From assembly GCA_964350945.1 (NCBI GenBank), contig CAYGLF010000003.1:1-64000 (forward strand): DNA of 64,000 nt, given 5' to 3'. The notes beneath the pieces were generated by a model. It was not told the origin of the DNA and searched no databases. It saw only the letters and a list, made by a program, of their open reading frames with translations. Origin of the DNA: CAYGLF01 sp964350945 (GTDB lineage: Bacteria; Chlamydiota; Chlamydiia; Chlamydiales; JAAZZY01). Shown here one piece after another: positions 1-7,956 of this stretch; position 1 is the first letter of the stretch, and every line of letters begins with the position of its first letter. The translations under genes and the position numbers were made by a program.

Positions 1-154
1 TTGCTAGATACAGTTTCTCTTAAAGCTTGAGCATTCTCAAGAGTAGAGGCATACAAGTTAGTTGCAGCTTCTTGTGTGCGTTCAATAGCATAATTAGCAT
101 TGCTAGATACAGTTTCTCTTAAAGCTTGAGCATTCTCAAGAGTAGAGGCATACA
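1..154 (-). repeat. 99-bp tandem repeat inside the partial gene
   Basis: The first 55 bases of the window recur identically at 100-154, a period of 99 bp that equals 33 codons and keeps the frame. It encodes repeats of the type ASTLENAQALRETVSSN. The array probably continues beyond the left edge. Confidence 0.85.
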
Positions 155-458
155 TGTTAGCAGCATTTTCTTGAGCAGATGAAGCAAACTCATTAGCTTT
201 ATTTTGAGCTGTCTGGTAAACATAAGCGCCATTTGTCATGACTGGGCTATCCCACGAGTGCGTACTATTACCATAGCATTTTGCATCTTGGAATTCTAAA
301 GGTTCGGCTGCCCAGTTGGCTAATTTATAAGCGCCTATTAGAGCAATAGTTACAGCTGCGGCTCTAATAAGAGTCCCTTTACTTGGCATATAGTTTGATT
401 TAGTATTGTTTTGACTACGCTCCATCTGTGGGGCTTGTGTAGTTGGTTGGATTTTCAT
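1..458 (-). CDS. Partial gene: repeat-containing protein with N-terminal membrane segment (C-terminus off window)
   Basis: The reading frame opens at an ATG (458) behind a GGAG ribosome site and stays open to the left edge, so the C-terminus is missing. The first 33 residues are polar. They are followed by a hydrophobic segment (about residues 31-47) and an Ala/Asn-rich helical region containing a 33-residue repeat. Residues 31-100 resemble residues 510-580 of the protein at 842-2926: both share a GAY.LA motif after the hydrophobic segment, then QD, a Cys, a Trp and a PVMT/EPMT motif. It therefore looks like a shorter paralogue lacking that protein's N-terminal domain. The function is unknown. 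Membrane anchoring and secretion to host membranes are only inference. Confidence 0.75.
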   Translation of the reverse strand, partial: MKIQPTTQAPQMERSQNNTKSNYMPSKGTLIRAAAVTIALIGAYKLANWAAEPLEFQDAKCYGNSTHSWDSPVMTNGAYVYQTAQNKANEFASSAQENAANMYASTLENAQALRETVSSNANYAIERTQEAATNLYASTLENAQALRETVSS

Positions 459-503
459 AACTTGTCTCCTTTTCGGGTTTTATATTTTTGTTACTATGAC
501 CAC

Positions 504-532
504 ATTATAACAAGTTCATCTCCAATAGTGAA
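504..532 (-). promoter_or_regulatory. Probable sigma70-type promoter of the partial gene
   Basis: On the minus strand TTCACT is followed after 17 bases by a consensus TATAAT (plus-strand 504-509). The expected transcript starts about 40 bases before the ATG at 458. Confidence 0.55.
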
Positions 533-649
533 TAAATGTTAATGCGCTTAATATAAATAAGTTAAGGTGGTTTTTTCTTCAATTTTTACCGGATCTTAAC
601 AAAGGGAAGCTTAAATAGAGATCTAACCATCATAAATATATGCACTTAA

Positions 650-691
650 AGAAAAAAAAGACCGGCTAACCTCAGATTTAAGGTTAGCCGG
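650..691 (-). terminator. Rho-independent terminator for the 842-2926 gene
   Basis: There is a perfect 11-bp stem (662-672 with 681-691, CCGGCTAACCT arm) and an 8-base loop. Read on the minus strand it is followed by a run of eight T (complement of 652-659). It lies downstream of the minus-strand gene ending at 842. Confidence 0.85.
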
Positions 692-841
692 CCTAGGCGT
701 CAAAGAGATAAAATGGGCTCTTTAAACAGGGTGACTTATTTCGCCACCCGTTTTATCTTTTAGAAGATGCTGCCATTAACAGGTGTCATGGCTGCATCTT
801 TTGGCATTACAGAAATTCTGTAGTGCCCTGTGTACAGTGCC

Positions 842-2926
842 TTACCCCTGGATGTATCCACGAGCAATGTTTTTTGCAGTCCCAATTATGGCTCTTTCCA
901 TAATGTTGTTTGGGTTCCAGGGCATGTTTGGTGCTCCAGCAAAACCTGATGCATCACCAGGAGCTGTGACAGGCCCATTAACTAGAGGTAATGGCGCAGC
1001 AGCTGGCATCTCAAAGCTTGGCATCATGCCTGCTACGAAGCTACCTGCACTTTGAGCTAAAGAAACTACACTTCCACCAAGGTCTCTTATACTTGTCATG
1101 CTAGGAGCATTACTTCTGATAAACTCGCCTGCGTTTCCTGCTAAAATCTGGGCAGTCTCAGCGGCAGAAGTAGCTCCGGCAGATGCTCTACTTGCTAGGT
1201 TACCAGCAGTATCATAAGCACTATTAGCATAATATTGAGCATTAGTTGTCATAGGCTCTTCATCCCATGTCCCTGTTTTGTTATTAAACGTACAAAGACC
1301 ATTACCATCTTGATATGGCGAAGGTGCCATTCCATGCTGTGCTAACTCATAAGCACCAAGAGCGAGTAATCCTACTGTAGCTAATTTAAACACTGTTTTT
1401 CCAGATGGAGCTACTGAAGCAGCTTTTGAAGCAGCACTACCTATTGTGGTTCGTGCTTTCTTCATGCTATCAGAAGCTAAGGCAGATAAGTTTTCCAATC
1501 CAGCCTTTTTAGCAAGAAGTTGCTTCTGTCTAGCTATTGTGCGCTTACTTGGCTTAGCACTTGTTGTGCTTGGAGCAACTTGATCAGAAAGCATGTCATA
1601 ACCTGCATACATGGCAAGTAATTCTGCATTGCGAACATCTTCATTTCTCTTACTATCTAATCCACGAGCACGAGGTAACAAGCGAGTGTTAAAAAGATCA
1701 TTAGTACGAGCAGCTAGCAAAGGAGCATGGTTACCATAAATGGCAGTGATCTCTTCTAAATATTCTTCTACAAAAGACAAAGTAGGTTCACAAAAATCTT
1801 TCATACCAGCTAAATCAACTTTGTCATCAGCTACAGTGCGATCCTCAATTGTTTTAAGGATTTCTGCTTGAAGGTTTCCAAAAAGGTCTTCATAAGCAGT
1901 CGTTGATGCAGAGCGTTCAGCAGAAGTTTCAAGCAGTTTCTGGGCAGAGCCTTGAAATGCATCTACAAGCTTTTTATCAGCAGCATTGCCTTTGCTTAGG
2001 TTGGGTCTATTTGCAACTGTTGGGGTGTTAGCTTTAAGATCTGCCTCAGTTATTACGATCTTATTTGCAATGAGCTTGTCTAAAAGCAGACGAGTTGCTT
2101 CAGCTTGACGGTTTAAAAGTTTTCTAGGGCTGCCACTTTGTGGAATAGCTATAGAAACGGCTTCTTCATTTTGTGGAATAGCTATAGAAACGGCTTCTTC
2201 ATTGCTAGCTGGGCTGGCTGGTGTATATGGAACAATCTGTAGTCCTTTTAATCTTTTATTTTCAGTTTTCTCAAAAGCATCATGTATGCTAAGTATAGTT
2301 TCAACAGCATTACGCATGTTAATCATAGCTTCAATTTTAGGAGCTAGGTCAGACTTTGCTGTTTCAAATCTATCCTTGCGCGCTGCTAGGTCAGACTTTG
2401 CTGTTTCAAATCTATCCTTGCGCGCTGCTTTTTGCACATTTTGTTGGATAACTCTCTGAACAGCGCCTCTAAACTTATTAAGCACCTTCTCTTTTTCATT
2501 TTGTTGGATAACTCTCTGAACAGCGCCTCTAAACTTATTAAGCACCTTCTCTTTTCGAAGAGTCAATCCTAATTGAAATTCTGCTTCACTTGCTCCTATT
2601 AAAGTAGAGACTGATTCTTCTCTAGCAGCCTGTTGAACAGCCTTTGGGTCTACCACAACTTCCTTTACGGCTAGATTGGCAAGATTTGTCCCATTTCTTG
2701 ACTCCCATTTTGCTAAACTGTTTTTGTTAACGACATATTCTTTTCCGTTAATCATAATTTTTTGTGCAAGTCCAAGACCTAATTTAAAATTAGCATAAGA
2801 ACCTGTGTGGATACGAATACCAGGTTTTTGTTTTCCTGAAATTTTGTTGTCGCCAACAGTATTGAATAATAATCGATTGTTTACTGTTGAAACTGTACCT
2901 TTAATATTAAAATTTTGAATACTCAT
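842..2926 (-). CDS. Unknown 694-residue repeat-bearing protein, founder of a local paralogous family
   Basis: I do not recognise this protein. Its ATG follows a GGAG site. Residues 1-85 form a domain shared with the genes at 3386-4132 and 5774-6874, with the signature GIR.HTG.YA.FK..LGLA followed by a VNG.YVV.K.S.AKW segment. Residues 125-262 hold three separate two-copy tandem duplications of 20, 14 and 11 residues. A motif RLKGLQIVPY at 225-234 recurs twice in the 5774 protein. A single hydrophobic segment lies near residues 511-528 and is followed by an Ala/Ser-rich tail resembling the gene at 1-458. The lack of a classical signal peptide, the helical repeats and the lineage-restricted look suggest a secreted effector or inclusion-membrane protein, but that is inference. 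Confidence 0.85.
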   Translation of the reverse strand: MSIQNFNIKGTVSTVNNRLLFNTVGDNKISGKQKPGIRIHTGSYANFKLGLGLAQKIMINGKEYVVNKNSLAKWESRNGTNLANLAVKEVVVDPKAVQQAAREESVSTLIGASEAEFQLGLTLRKEKVLNKFRGAVQRVIQQNEKEKVLNKFRGAVQRVIQQNVQKAARKDRFETAKSDLAARKDRFETAKSDLAPKIEAMINMRNAVETILSIHDAFEKTENKRLKGLQIVPYTPASPASNEEAVSIAIPQNEEAVSIAIPQSGSPRKLLNRQAEATRLLLDKLIANKIVITEADLKANTPTVANRPNLSKGNAADKKLVDAFQGSAQKLLETSAERSASTTAYEDLFGNLQAEILKTIEDRTVADDKVDLAGMKDFCEPTLSFVEEYLEEITAIYGNHAPLLAARTNDLFNTRLLPRARGLDSKRNEDVRNAELLAMYAGYDMLSDQVAPSTTSAKPSKRTIARQKQLLAKKAGLENLSALASDSMKKARTTIGSAASKAASVAPSGKTVFKLATVGLLALGAYELAQHGMAPSPYQDGNGLCTFNNKTGTWDEEPMTTNAQYYANSAYDTAGNLASRASAGATSAAETAQILAGNAGEFIRSNAPSMTSIRDLGGSVVSLAQSAGSFVAGMMPSFEMPAAAPLPLVNGPVTAPGDASGFAGAPNMPWNPNNIMERAIIGTAKNIARGYIQG
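2137..2203 (-). repeat. 33-bp in-frame tandem duplication
   Basis: Two identical 33-bp units (2137-2169 and 2170-2202) encode NEEAVSIAIPQ twice in the 694-residue protein. The lack of divergence implies a recent duplication. Confidence 0.9.
2343..2426 (-). repeat. 42-bp in-frame tandem duplication
   Basis: Identical units at 2343-2384 and 2385-2426 encode ARKDRFETAKSDLA twice. The period is 14 codons. Confidence 0.92.
2437..2555 (-). repeat. 60-bp in-frame tandem duplication
   Basis: Bases 2437-2495 and 2497-2555 are identical with a 60-bp period. They encode KEKVLNKFRGAVQRVIQQN twice. The unit is predicted to be helical. Confidence 0.92.
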
Positions 2927-3011
2927 TTTTATCTCCGTTTTTATTTATTATTTTGTTTGTTTTTGTTTTTTTATTAGGGTTTTAATTAATATTCTTTTTC
3001 TCCCTTACAAC

Positions 3012-3041
3012 AATTCTAACAAAGTTTGAGATGTTTGTAAA
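3012..3041 (-). promoter_or_regulatory. Possible promoter of the 842-2926 gene
   Basis: On the minus strand TTTACA (3036-3041) is separated by 18 bases from TAGAAT (3012-3017). This implies a leader of about 80 bases before the ATG at 2926. Confidence 0.4.
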
Positions 3042-3299
3042 TTAAACGCAAAATGCTTTTTGTAAGCGACTTAAGGTTTTTGAGAGATCCTTTTTTATAC
3101 AATCTTAATATGTAAATTTTTTGTAAAGATCTTAAAATGAGCAGTTTATGTAAATAAAATTTTTTAATTACTATCTCAAGTTGTTTGTTCAGAATGACAT
3201 AGGTCTTTTTAGCTGATTCAGAGCCTTTGAAGATGAAAAATATGGAGCATGAATAGCTAAAAGCCTAAACGGGCGATAGAGGGTGTAAAGAAAGCTTAT

Positions 3300-3352
3300 T
3301 TAAATACAAAAGCCCCCTGGAACAATTTCAGTGTGAAAATACTTCAGGAGGC
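3300..3352 (-). terminator. Rho-independent terminator for the 3386-4132 gene
   Basis: GCCCCCTG (3312-3319) pairs with CAGGAGGC (3345-3352), with one G-T pair and an extension of the stem. On the minus strand the hairpin is followed by a T-rich tract, and it lies just after the stop of the minus-strand gene. Confidence 0.7.
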
Positions 3353-3385
3353 AAGAGGTTCTTTATGCTGAAAGTTTAGTGTAAA

Positions 3386-4132
3386 TTAAAACCATCCCAT
3401 TGTTAAGGCGGTTGCAGCAAAGAAAATAGGTGCAGTTACAGCAACTACCTTAGCTACTGTCGAAAGTCTGCCTTGTAAAGAACGATGATGGCGATCTGAG
3501 TCCCGAGCCCTTCGAAGCGCTAGATCGTTTTGTAAGGCTCTTTCAAGGGGTTCTTTAAAAGCCTTTTCTAGGTGGTTAAAAATGTTAGCGGTATTTTTAT
3601 CATACTTCTTAAGAAGGGCTGTCACATAATTTTCAATGTGTTGATTCGTCTTGATGACGTTATTTTGAGTCGCTTGGCCATCTTGGTTCAAGCTGTCCCC
3701 ATTTAAATGGATAAAAATACGCATCCAAATCCTACTTTTTAGATCTTCGGTGCTTTGCGTTTCATTATTAGATCTATGCAGAATGGTTGTTGTAAATGCA
3801 TTAAAAAGATCACGCTGCGTTTTATTAAACTGAGCCTGCTGTCGACTTATAATTGCTGTACGAATACCTTCGATAGCTTCTATATTAGATATACTGGTAG
3901 CTGGGGTTTTGATTTCATTTCGATCTCTCCATTCTCTAAATGACCTATTGTCAATTACATAAGACTTTCCGTTGACTACGAGAGAGCTGGCGAATCCAAA
4001 TAGTTTTCCTACAAAAGCAGAAATGCCCGTTAAAATGCTAAACCCTTGTATGTTTTTGGGGAGGTTTGAGTCTAATAGGCTAAAGTTTGCTCGAGACCCC
4101 GAACAGCTGAATAAACTAGTTGTAATTTCCAT
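3386..4132 (-). CDS. Unknown 248-residue protein sharing the family N-terminal domain, C-terminal membrane anchor
   Basis: I place the start at the ATG at 4132, which has GGAG six bases upstream. An in-frame TTG four codons earlier overlaps that site and is less likely. Residues 30-72 match the N-terminal domain of the 842-2926 and 5774-6874 proteins: ILTG, then a hydrophobic stretch, VVNGKSYVIDNRSF, a Trp and RDRNE. The middle is polar and helical. The last 22 residues are hydrophobic and end in MGWF, like a tail anchor. There is no enzyme motif. A perfect consensus promoter lies upstream and a terminator downstream, so it is a single-gene unit. The function is unknown; a secreted membrane-anchored protein is inference. 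Confidence 0.75.
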   Translation of the reverse strand: MEITTSLFSCSGSRANFSLLDSNLPKNIQGFSILTGISAFVGKLFGFASSLVVNGKSYVIDNRSFREWRDRNEIKTPATSISNIEAIEGIRTAIISRQQAQFNKTQRDLFNAFTTTILHRSNNETQSTEDLKSRIWMRIFIHLNGDSLNQDGQATQNNVIKTNQHIENYVTALLKKYDKNTANIFNHLEKAFKEPLERALQNDLALRRARDSDRHHRSLQGRLSTVAKVVAVTAPIFFAATALTMGWF

Positions 4133-4165
4133 ATTTAACTCCAATCTAATGGTTTCCTAACTAAA

Positions 4166-4194
4166 ATTATAGTTGTAAAATATTAATTTGTCAA
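4166..4194 (-). promoter_or_regulatory. Perfect consensus promoter (TTGACA-N17-TATAAT) of the 3386-4132 gene
   Basis: On the minus strand TTGACA (4189-4194) and TATAAT (4166-4171) are separated by exactly 17 bases. Transcription would start about 27 bases before the ATG at 4132. Confidence 0.85.
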
Positions 4195-4259
4195 GTTTGA
4201 AAAAGCTCTTAAAATAGAAATCAAAATCCTGTAACCTGCGTGAAAAGGGCCTTTATATA

Positions 4260-5552
4260 ATGACGTTACAAGATCTGGTTAATCAGAAAGACACTGTATA
4301 TCAATGGGATATGAATTATTGTCAATCCATGGAGGGTTATAAGGTTTATTTGATAGAGCTGATCTCTCAGCAATGGAGGAATCAGCTTGAGGTTCAAGAT
4401 CCTATTTGGCGTCATCAACTAAGAGTGGTGGTTCCCAATCAAAAAAAGGGGGATTCTGCCTTATTAATGATCGCTGGGGGGCTACGTGATACCACAAGAA
4501 AAATAGTGCCTGAAGTGGTTGATTGGGCGCTTCATTGCCAATCGGTTGCAATCGAGCTGAGTTTAGTGCCTTATCAGAGGCAGGTATTTAAAGAAGAAGA
4601 GGATCTAGAGTATAAGGTTATAGGACGCCTTGAAGATCAGCTGGTCGCCTATACCTGGAAGAAATTTTTAGAAACTCAAGATCCTACCTGGCCACTGCAG
4701 GTTGCAATGACAAAGTCGGTCATCAGAGCGATGGATTGTATTGAGGAGTTTTCACAAAAAGAGCTGGGCTCTTGTATCCATCAATTTTTTGTCACAGGTC
4801 TTTCTAAAAGAGGATGGACTAGCTGGCTGACGGCAGCTTGCGATGAGCGCGTGATTGGAGTCGCCCCTGTGGTGATTGATATTTTAAATCTAAGAGCCTC
4901 TATTGCTCATCATTTTGATGTTTATGGTAAGTGGGCCCCTGCTATTGCAGATTATGAAAAGCTTCAAATCGATCAATGGCTCTATACAGAAGAGTTTTCA
5001 AAGTTATTGGACCTTATTGAGCCCTTCCACTATAGGGAGAAGCTAACAATGCCCAAATACATCGTCAACTCTGCAGGGGATGAATTTTTTGTTCCAGACT
5101 CCTCACAGTTTTACTTTAAAGAGCTAGAGGGTCCTAAATACCTACGCTATATCCCCAACCAATCTCATGCGGTTTATCGATCAGAAGATGCTCTTTCAGC
5201 CATAGGGGCTTTTTATCAGATGGTGCTTGAAAAAAAAGAACTGCCTCAATTTTCTTGGAATCAAAAAAAGGCGGATGAAATAGAGATTTATCTCAAAAGC
5301 AATCCACTTGAAGTAAGCTTATGGCACGCACATAATCCTACAGCGCGAGATTTTCGCTTAGAGTCTATTGGAGCTGCCTGGAAAAAAACGCCTTTTGATC
5401 CTGCGGGAAATATGCAGTTTGAAATTCCGCTTCAAATGCCTCAGAAGGGGTGGGGAGCTTATTTTGTGGAGCTCAAATTTGCAAGCTTGCAGGTCCAGCC
5501 TTTGATTTTTACAACAGATGTTATTGTCTTAACCCGTGAGCACAGTGGCTAA
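4260..5552 (+). CDS. PhoPQ-activated pathogenicity-related (PqaA-type) alpha/beta hydrolase
   Basis: This 430-residue protein fits the PhoPQ_related family of alpha/beta-hydrolase-like proteins. The nucleophile elbow is GLSKRGWTSW (about residues 175-184), with Ser in a G-x-S-x-R-G context. A plausible acid lies in SAGDEFF (about 273-279) and a plausible histidine in PNQSHAVY (about 300-307). The N-terminal half has the family's LIAGG-like strand followed by the GLRDTTRK segment. No signal peptide is visible, whereas many family members are exported. The substrate of the family is not established. It lies alone between two effector-like genes and is read divergently from the gene at 3386-4132. 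Confidence 0.8.
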   Translation: MTLQDLVNQKDTVYQWDMNYCQSMEGYKVYLIELISQQWRNQLEVQDPIWRHQLRVVVPNQKKGDSALLMIAGGLRDTTRKIVPEVVDWALHCQSVAIELSLVPYQRQVFKEEEDLEYKVIGRLEDQLVAYTWKKFLETQDPTWPLQVAMTKSVIRAMDCIEEFSQKELGSCIHQFFVTGLSKRGWTSWLTAACDERVIGVAPVVIDILNLRASIAHHFDVYGKWAPAIADYEKLQIDQWLYTEEFSKLLDLIEPFHYREKLTMPKYIVNSAGDEFFVPDSSQFYFKELEGPKYLRYIPNQSHAVYRSEDALSAIGAFYQMVLEKKELPQFSWNQKKADEIEIYLKSNPLEVSLWHAHNPTARDFRLESIGAAWKKTPFDPAGNMQFEIPLQMPQKGWGAYFVELKFASLQVQPLIFTTDVIVLTREHSG

Positions 5553-5696
5553 ACGGTGCTCTGAACTAACACCTGGGCGTTCTAATAACAGTTTATTTTA
5601 CTCCTATAGAGAGCTATAAAATCTCAATATTAAGATCGTATGAAAGAGGCGTTTTTTACTCATTCAATTGCTTCTATTTCAGTTGCTTGTGTCTTG

Positions 5697-5725
5697 TTTA
5701 CAAACATTTTAAATTTTGTTACAAT
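5697..5725 (+). promoter_or_regulatory. Probable promoter of the 5774-6874 gene
   Basis: TTTACA (5697-5702) and TACAAT (5720-5725) are 17 bases apart, and the ATG is 48 bases past the -10 box. Confidence 0.6.
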
Positions 5726-5773
5726 TACTATGAGGGCTAGAGAGCCTAAACCAAAATCCAAACTAGTAAGAAA

Positions 5774-6874
5774 ATGAACATCCAAAATTTAAAAAACCAC
5801 ACCATTTATTACTTTTCTGGTGAAAATCGGATATGCCTTGGTGGTAGTAATACTGAAATGCTAGGTCCCCAAGATAGGGGTATCCGCACTCATTCAGGTT
5901 TTTATGCTCGTTTTAAAGTGGCTCTTGGCCTTGCAGAAAAGGTTACAGTTAACAGAATCACCTATACCGTTAATAAAAATAGCTTTGCCAAGTGGGCAAA
6001 AGGAAATCAAAGTCTTCCTATTGTTCTAACTAGTAATATGATTGAAATCAAGCCTGCAGGTTTTATGGTAAATAAGCCTGATCAAGGCAGTCTTAAGGCA
6101 AATCAAACGATGGAAGATATTGATGCAAGTATTTGCGATTTTCAAATGCGTTTAGATGGAGCTGTGATTGAAGAGACGGACATGGGATCGTTTTTAGGGT
6201 CCTTAAAAGAAGCTGAAGAAAAAAGACTTGCTAAATTACAGATAGTCCCTTTTCGAGATCGATACACTATCCTCGTAAATACTTTTAAAGCTATGCAAGC
6301 AGCTCGAAATAGTGAAGTTAAAAGGGCTTTTAAACCACCCCTTTGTTCTCCGGTCATTAAGGGCCGCTATCCATCTCATCTTAGCGCTCAACCCATAAGC
6401 AAATCTATTGATATCAACGCTTTTTTTCCAAAGGAGAAAGTCCGATTTGATTTTAAAAAGCCTGTTAGATTGCTAGTTAAGGCGGTAAATATTACAGAAA
6501 TTGAAGATTATGATCCGGCAGACCAAGCGCCAACAATTGAAAAGAAAGAGCAAGATATCCAAAACCTTTTTCGTGAGCGTAAAGCCCCACATCAAGCTCG
6601 AAGGCTTGCCAGTCTTCAGATCATTGCATATAGCCCTGCACAAGAACTGGAACATTCTCCTAAAGAACAAGCAGCTGCAAGTCGGCCACGCGATCTTTCA
6701 GCTATTTTGAAAGAGAGTAAAATGGCCACAGTCACTAAGAAGCCTCTAGAATCACAAGTTAAACCAGTTACTCCAGTTGTTTCATATTCTCGTATAGTAG
6801 CTCAAGTAGCTTTGCTTGCAGTGTTTGTTCTATCAGCTTACAACACTTACAAACTTTTTCAAAAGGAGGGATAA
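5774..6874 (+). CDS. Unknown 366-residue paralogue with family N-terminal domain and C-terminal membrane anchor
   Basis: Residues 1-80 align with the 694-residue protein at 842-2926: both begin M-x-IQN, then GIRTHSGFYARFK, LGLAEK and TVNKNSFAKW. Two copies of the motif RLA.LQI occur at residues 151-160 and 276-286, matching RLKGLQIVPY in that paralogue. The middle is basic and polar with no enzymatic signature. A hydrophobic helix at about 341-358 ends a few residues from the C-terminus, suggesting a tail-anchored protein. It carries its own promoter and lies on the opposite strand from its paralogues. The function is unknown. The arrangement suggests old duplication followed by divergence; secretion is inference. 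Confidence 0.8.
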   Translation: MNIQNLKNHTIYYFSGENRICLGGSNTEMLGPQDRGIRTHSGFYARFKVALGLAEKVTVNRITYTVNKNSFAKWAKGNQSLPIVLTSNMIEIKPAGFMVNKPDQGSLKANQTMEDIDASICDFQMRLDGAVIEETDMGSFLGSLKEAEEKRLAKLQIVPFRDRYTILVNTFKAMQAARNSEVKRAFKPPLCSPVIKGRYPSHLSAQPISKSIDINAFFPKEKVRFDFKKPVRLLVKAVNITEIEDYDPADQAPTIEKKEQDIQNLFRERKAPHQARRLASLQIIAYSPAQELEHSPKEQAAASRPRDLSAILKESKMATVTKKPLESQVKPVTPVVSYSRIVAQVALLAVFVLSAYNTYKLFQKEG

Positions 6875-7212
6875 GGTGCTTCAACAAATTTTGAACACCC
6901 GATTCCCTCTATTTCAGATCACATATACCAAAGAGCTTATTACAGCGCCTGCGGTGTGTTTCAAACAGCTAGAGAAAGACGTTTCAACATCCAAATAGCT
7001 CATTTTATAACACTACTTCTATCGTTTAGAATGCGCTAATCAAAGAGTTTATTTTGCAAACTAAAGTTTACCAAGTATCTTGTTTATTTTGACAGCCTAT
7101 GTACTTCTTTAGCAAAAGAGTTGTATAAATAAAATGCTGCTTTGAGAATAAGCCTTTAATTCTTTATAGTCATTTGGGAGAGAAACTAACCGCTTCTACT
7201 GGAGAGAGCATT
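6875..7212. other. Intergenic region, 338 bp
   Basis: No convincing gene, RNA or terminator was found. A TTGACA at 7089-7094 and a TATAAA at 7124-7129 are present but too far apart to form one promoter. Confidence 0.4.
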
Positions 7213-7956
7213 ATGAATATTGCAATGCAGCCTGCTCCTAGGCCCGTCTTACGAATACATGAACCACAAAACAGAGATTCTAAAGAGCAGAAATGCATCT
7301 ACTGCAGTGGGCCTGCGAGGCATATTGGGCAGATGTCACTTGGCTCAGAGCCCATTTTGGCCTTGATGAGTCAACATTTTCCAAATGTCGTCAATGCCAC
7401 GCAGGATTATATTGCGACATCTCAGCAAAATAGAGAGGTAGCATTTTTAGTTGCCAGTGCTTTTGCTCTTCATAAGACTTTGCTCTATTCTAATCCATTT
7501 TCGGAGCTTAAGAGCCTATTTGCCGGCAGCGTAATAGGGGTAATTGCAAGCCGTAGTATTCGAATGATGATTTTAGAGCAAAAGCCAGACAATGAGGATA
7601 TCCATTCTATTGAAAAAGTGGCGCACTCAAGGAGTTTTTTAGGGGCAATGGCTGTAGCCTCTGCAGTGGCGACTTTTTTTTCAATATTTGATTTTCTTTT
7701 AGAGTCTGCCCCATATTTAGCGGGCGGCATTGCTGCCCATTACGCCATTTCCCAGCTGCAAAAAAATGCTGTTGTTAGTGAAAAAATACAGCGTAAGTTG
7801 CAGCCTATAGTTAGCGGTACAACCATGGGATTGGGGCTTATCTCTCCCATCTCGAAATTAGTTGCCGTAAGCGCAGGAGCCGCAGCAGGGGCATTTTTTG
7901 AGGCGCTTTATTTAGACAAGGCCTTGGATGCTCAACAATCGGTGGGAAATGAGTGA
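7213..7956 (+). CDS. Unknown membrane protein with N-terminal Cys-x-x-Cys
   Basis: The start is set at the ATG at 7213, which has GGAGAG six bases upstream. The 247-residue product has a short polar N-terminus with a CIYC motif followed by a His, which could bind a metal. It then has about four to five hydrophobic stretches rich in Ala and Gly, ending in an AGAAAGAFFEALYL segment. There is no recognisable family. The stop overlaps the next start (TGATG), so the two genes are probably translated together. Paired hydrophobic stretches recall chlamydial inclusion-membrane proteins, but the spacing is not diagnostic and this remains speculative. Confidence 0.65.
   Translation: MNIAMQPAPRPVLRIHEPQNRDSKEQKCIYCSGPARHIGQMSLGSEPILALMSQHFPNVVNATQDYIATSQQNREVAFLVASAFALHKTLLYSNPFSELKSLFAGSVIGVIASRSIRMMILEQKPDNEDIHSIEKVAHSRSFLGAMAVASAVATFFSIFDFLLESAPYLAGGIAAHYAISQLQKNAVVSEKIQRKLQPIVSGTTMGLGLISPISKLVAVSAGAAAGAFFEALYLDKALDAQQSVGNE

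Larger units (their letters stand above)
459..841. other. Intergenic region, 383 bp
   Basis: No credible gene is present. It holds the promoter of the gene at 1-458, a minus-strand terminator hairpin (650-691) and a second imperfect palindrome. In the palindrome, GATAAAA at 707-713 pairs with TTTTATC at 751-757, enclosing GGGTG/CACCC at 729-749. Confidence 0.6.
2927..3385. other. Intergenic region, 459 bp, AT-rich
   Basis: No gene, tRNA or mobile element was seen. It contains the likely promoter of the 842-2926 gene at its left side and the terminator of the 3386-4132 gene at its right side. The middle is T-rich and unremarkable. Confidence 0.6.

Noticed and set aside
783..1055. Plus-strand open frame of 90 codons
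   Set aside because: It lies antisense to the 842-2926 gene, whose composition, ribosome site and paralogues are convincing; no sign of its own.
6816..6998. Plus-strand 60-codon frame at the end of the 5774 gene
   Set aside because: It overlaps the C-terminal membrane segment in another frame and has no good ribosome site or protein-like pattern.
7089..7129. Promoter TTGACA with TATAAA upstream of the 7213 gene
   Set aside because: The spacing is 29 bases, too long for a sigma70-type promoter.
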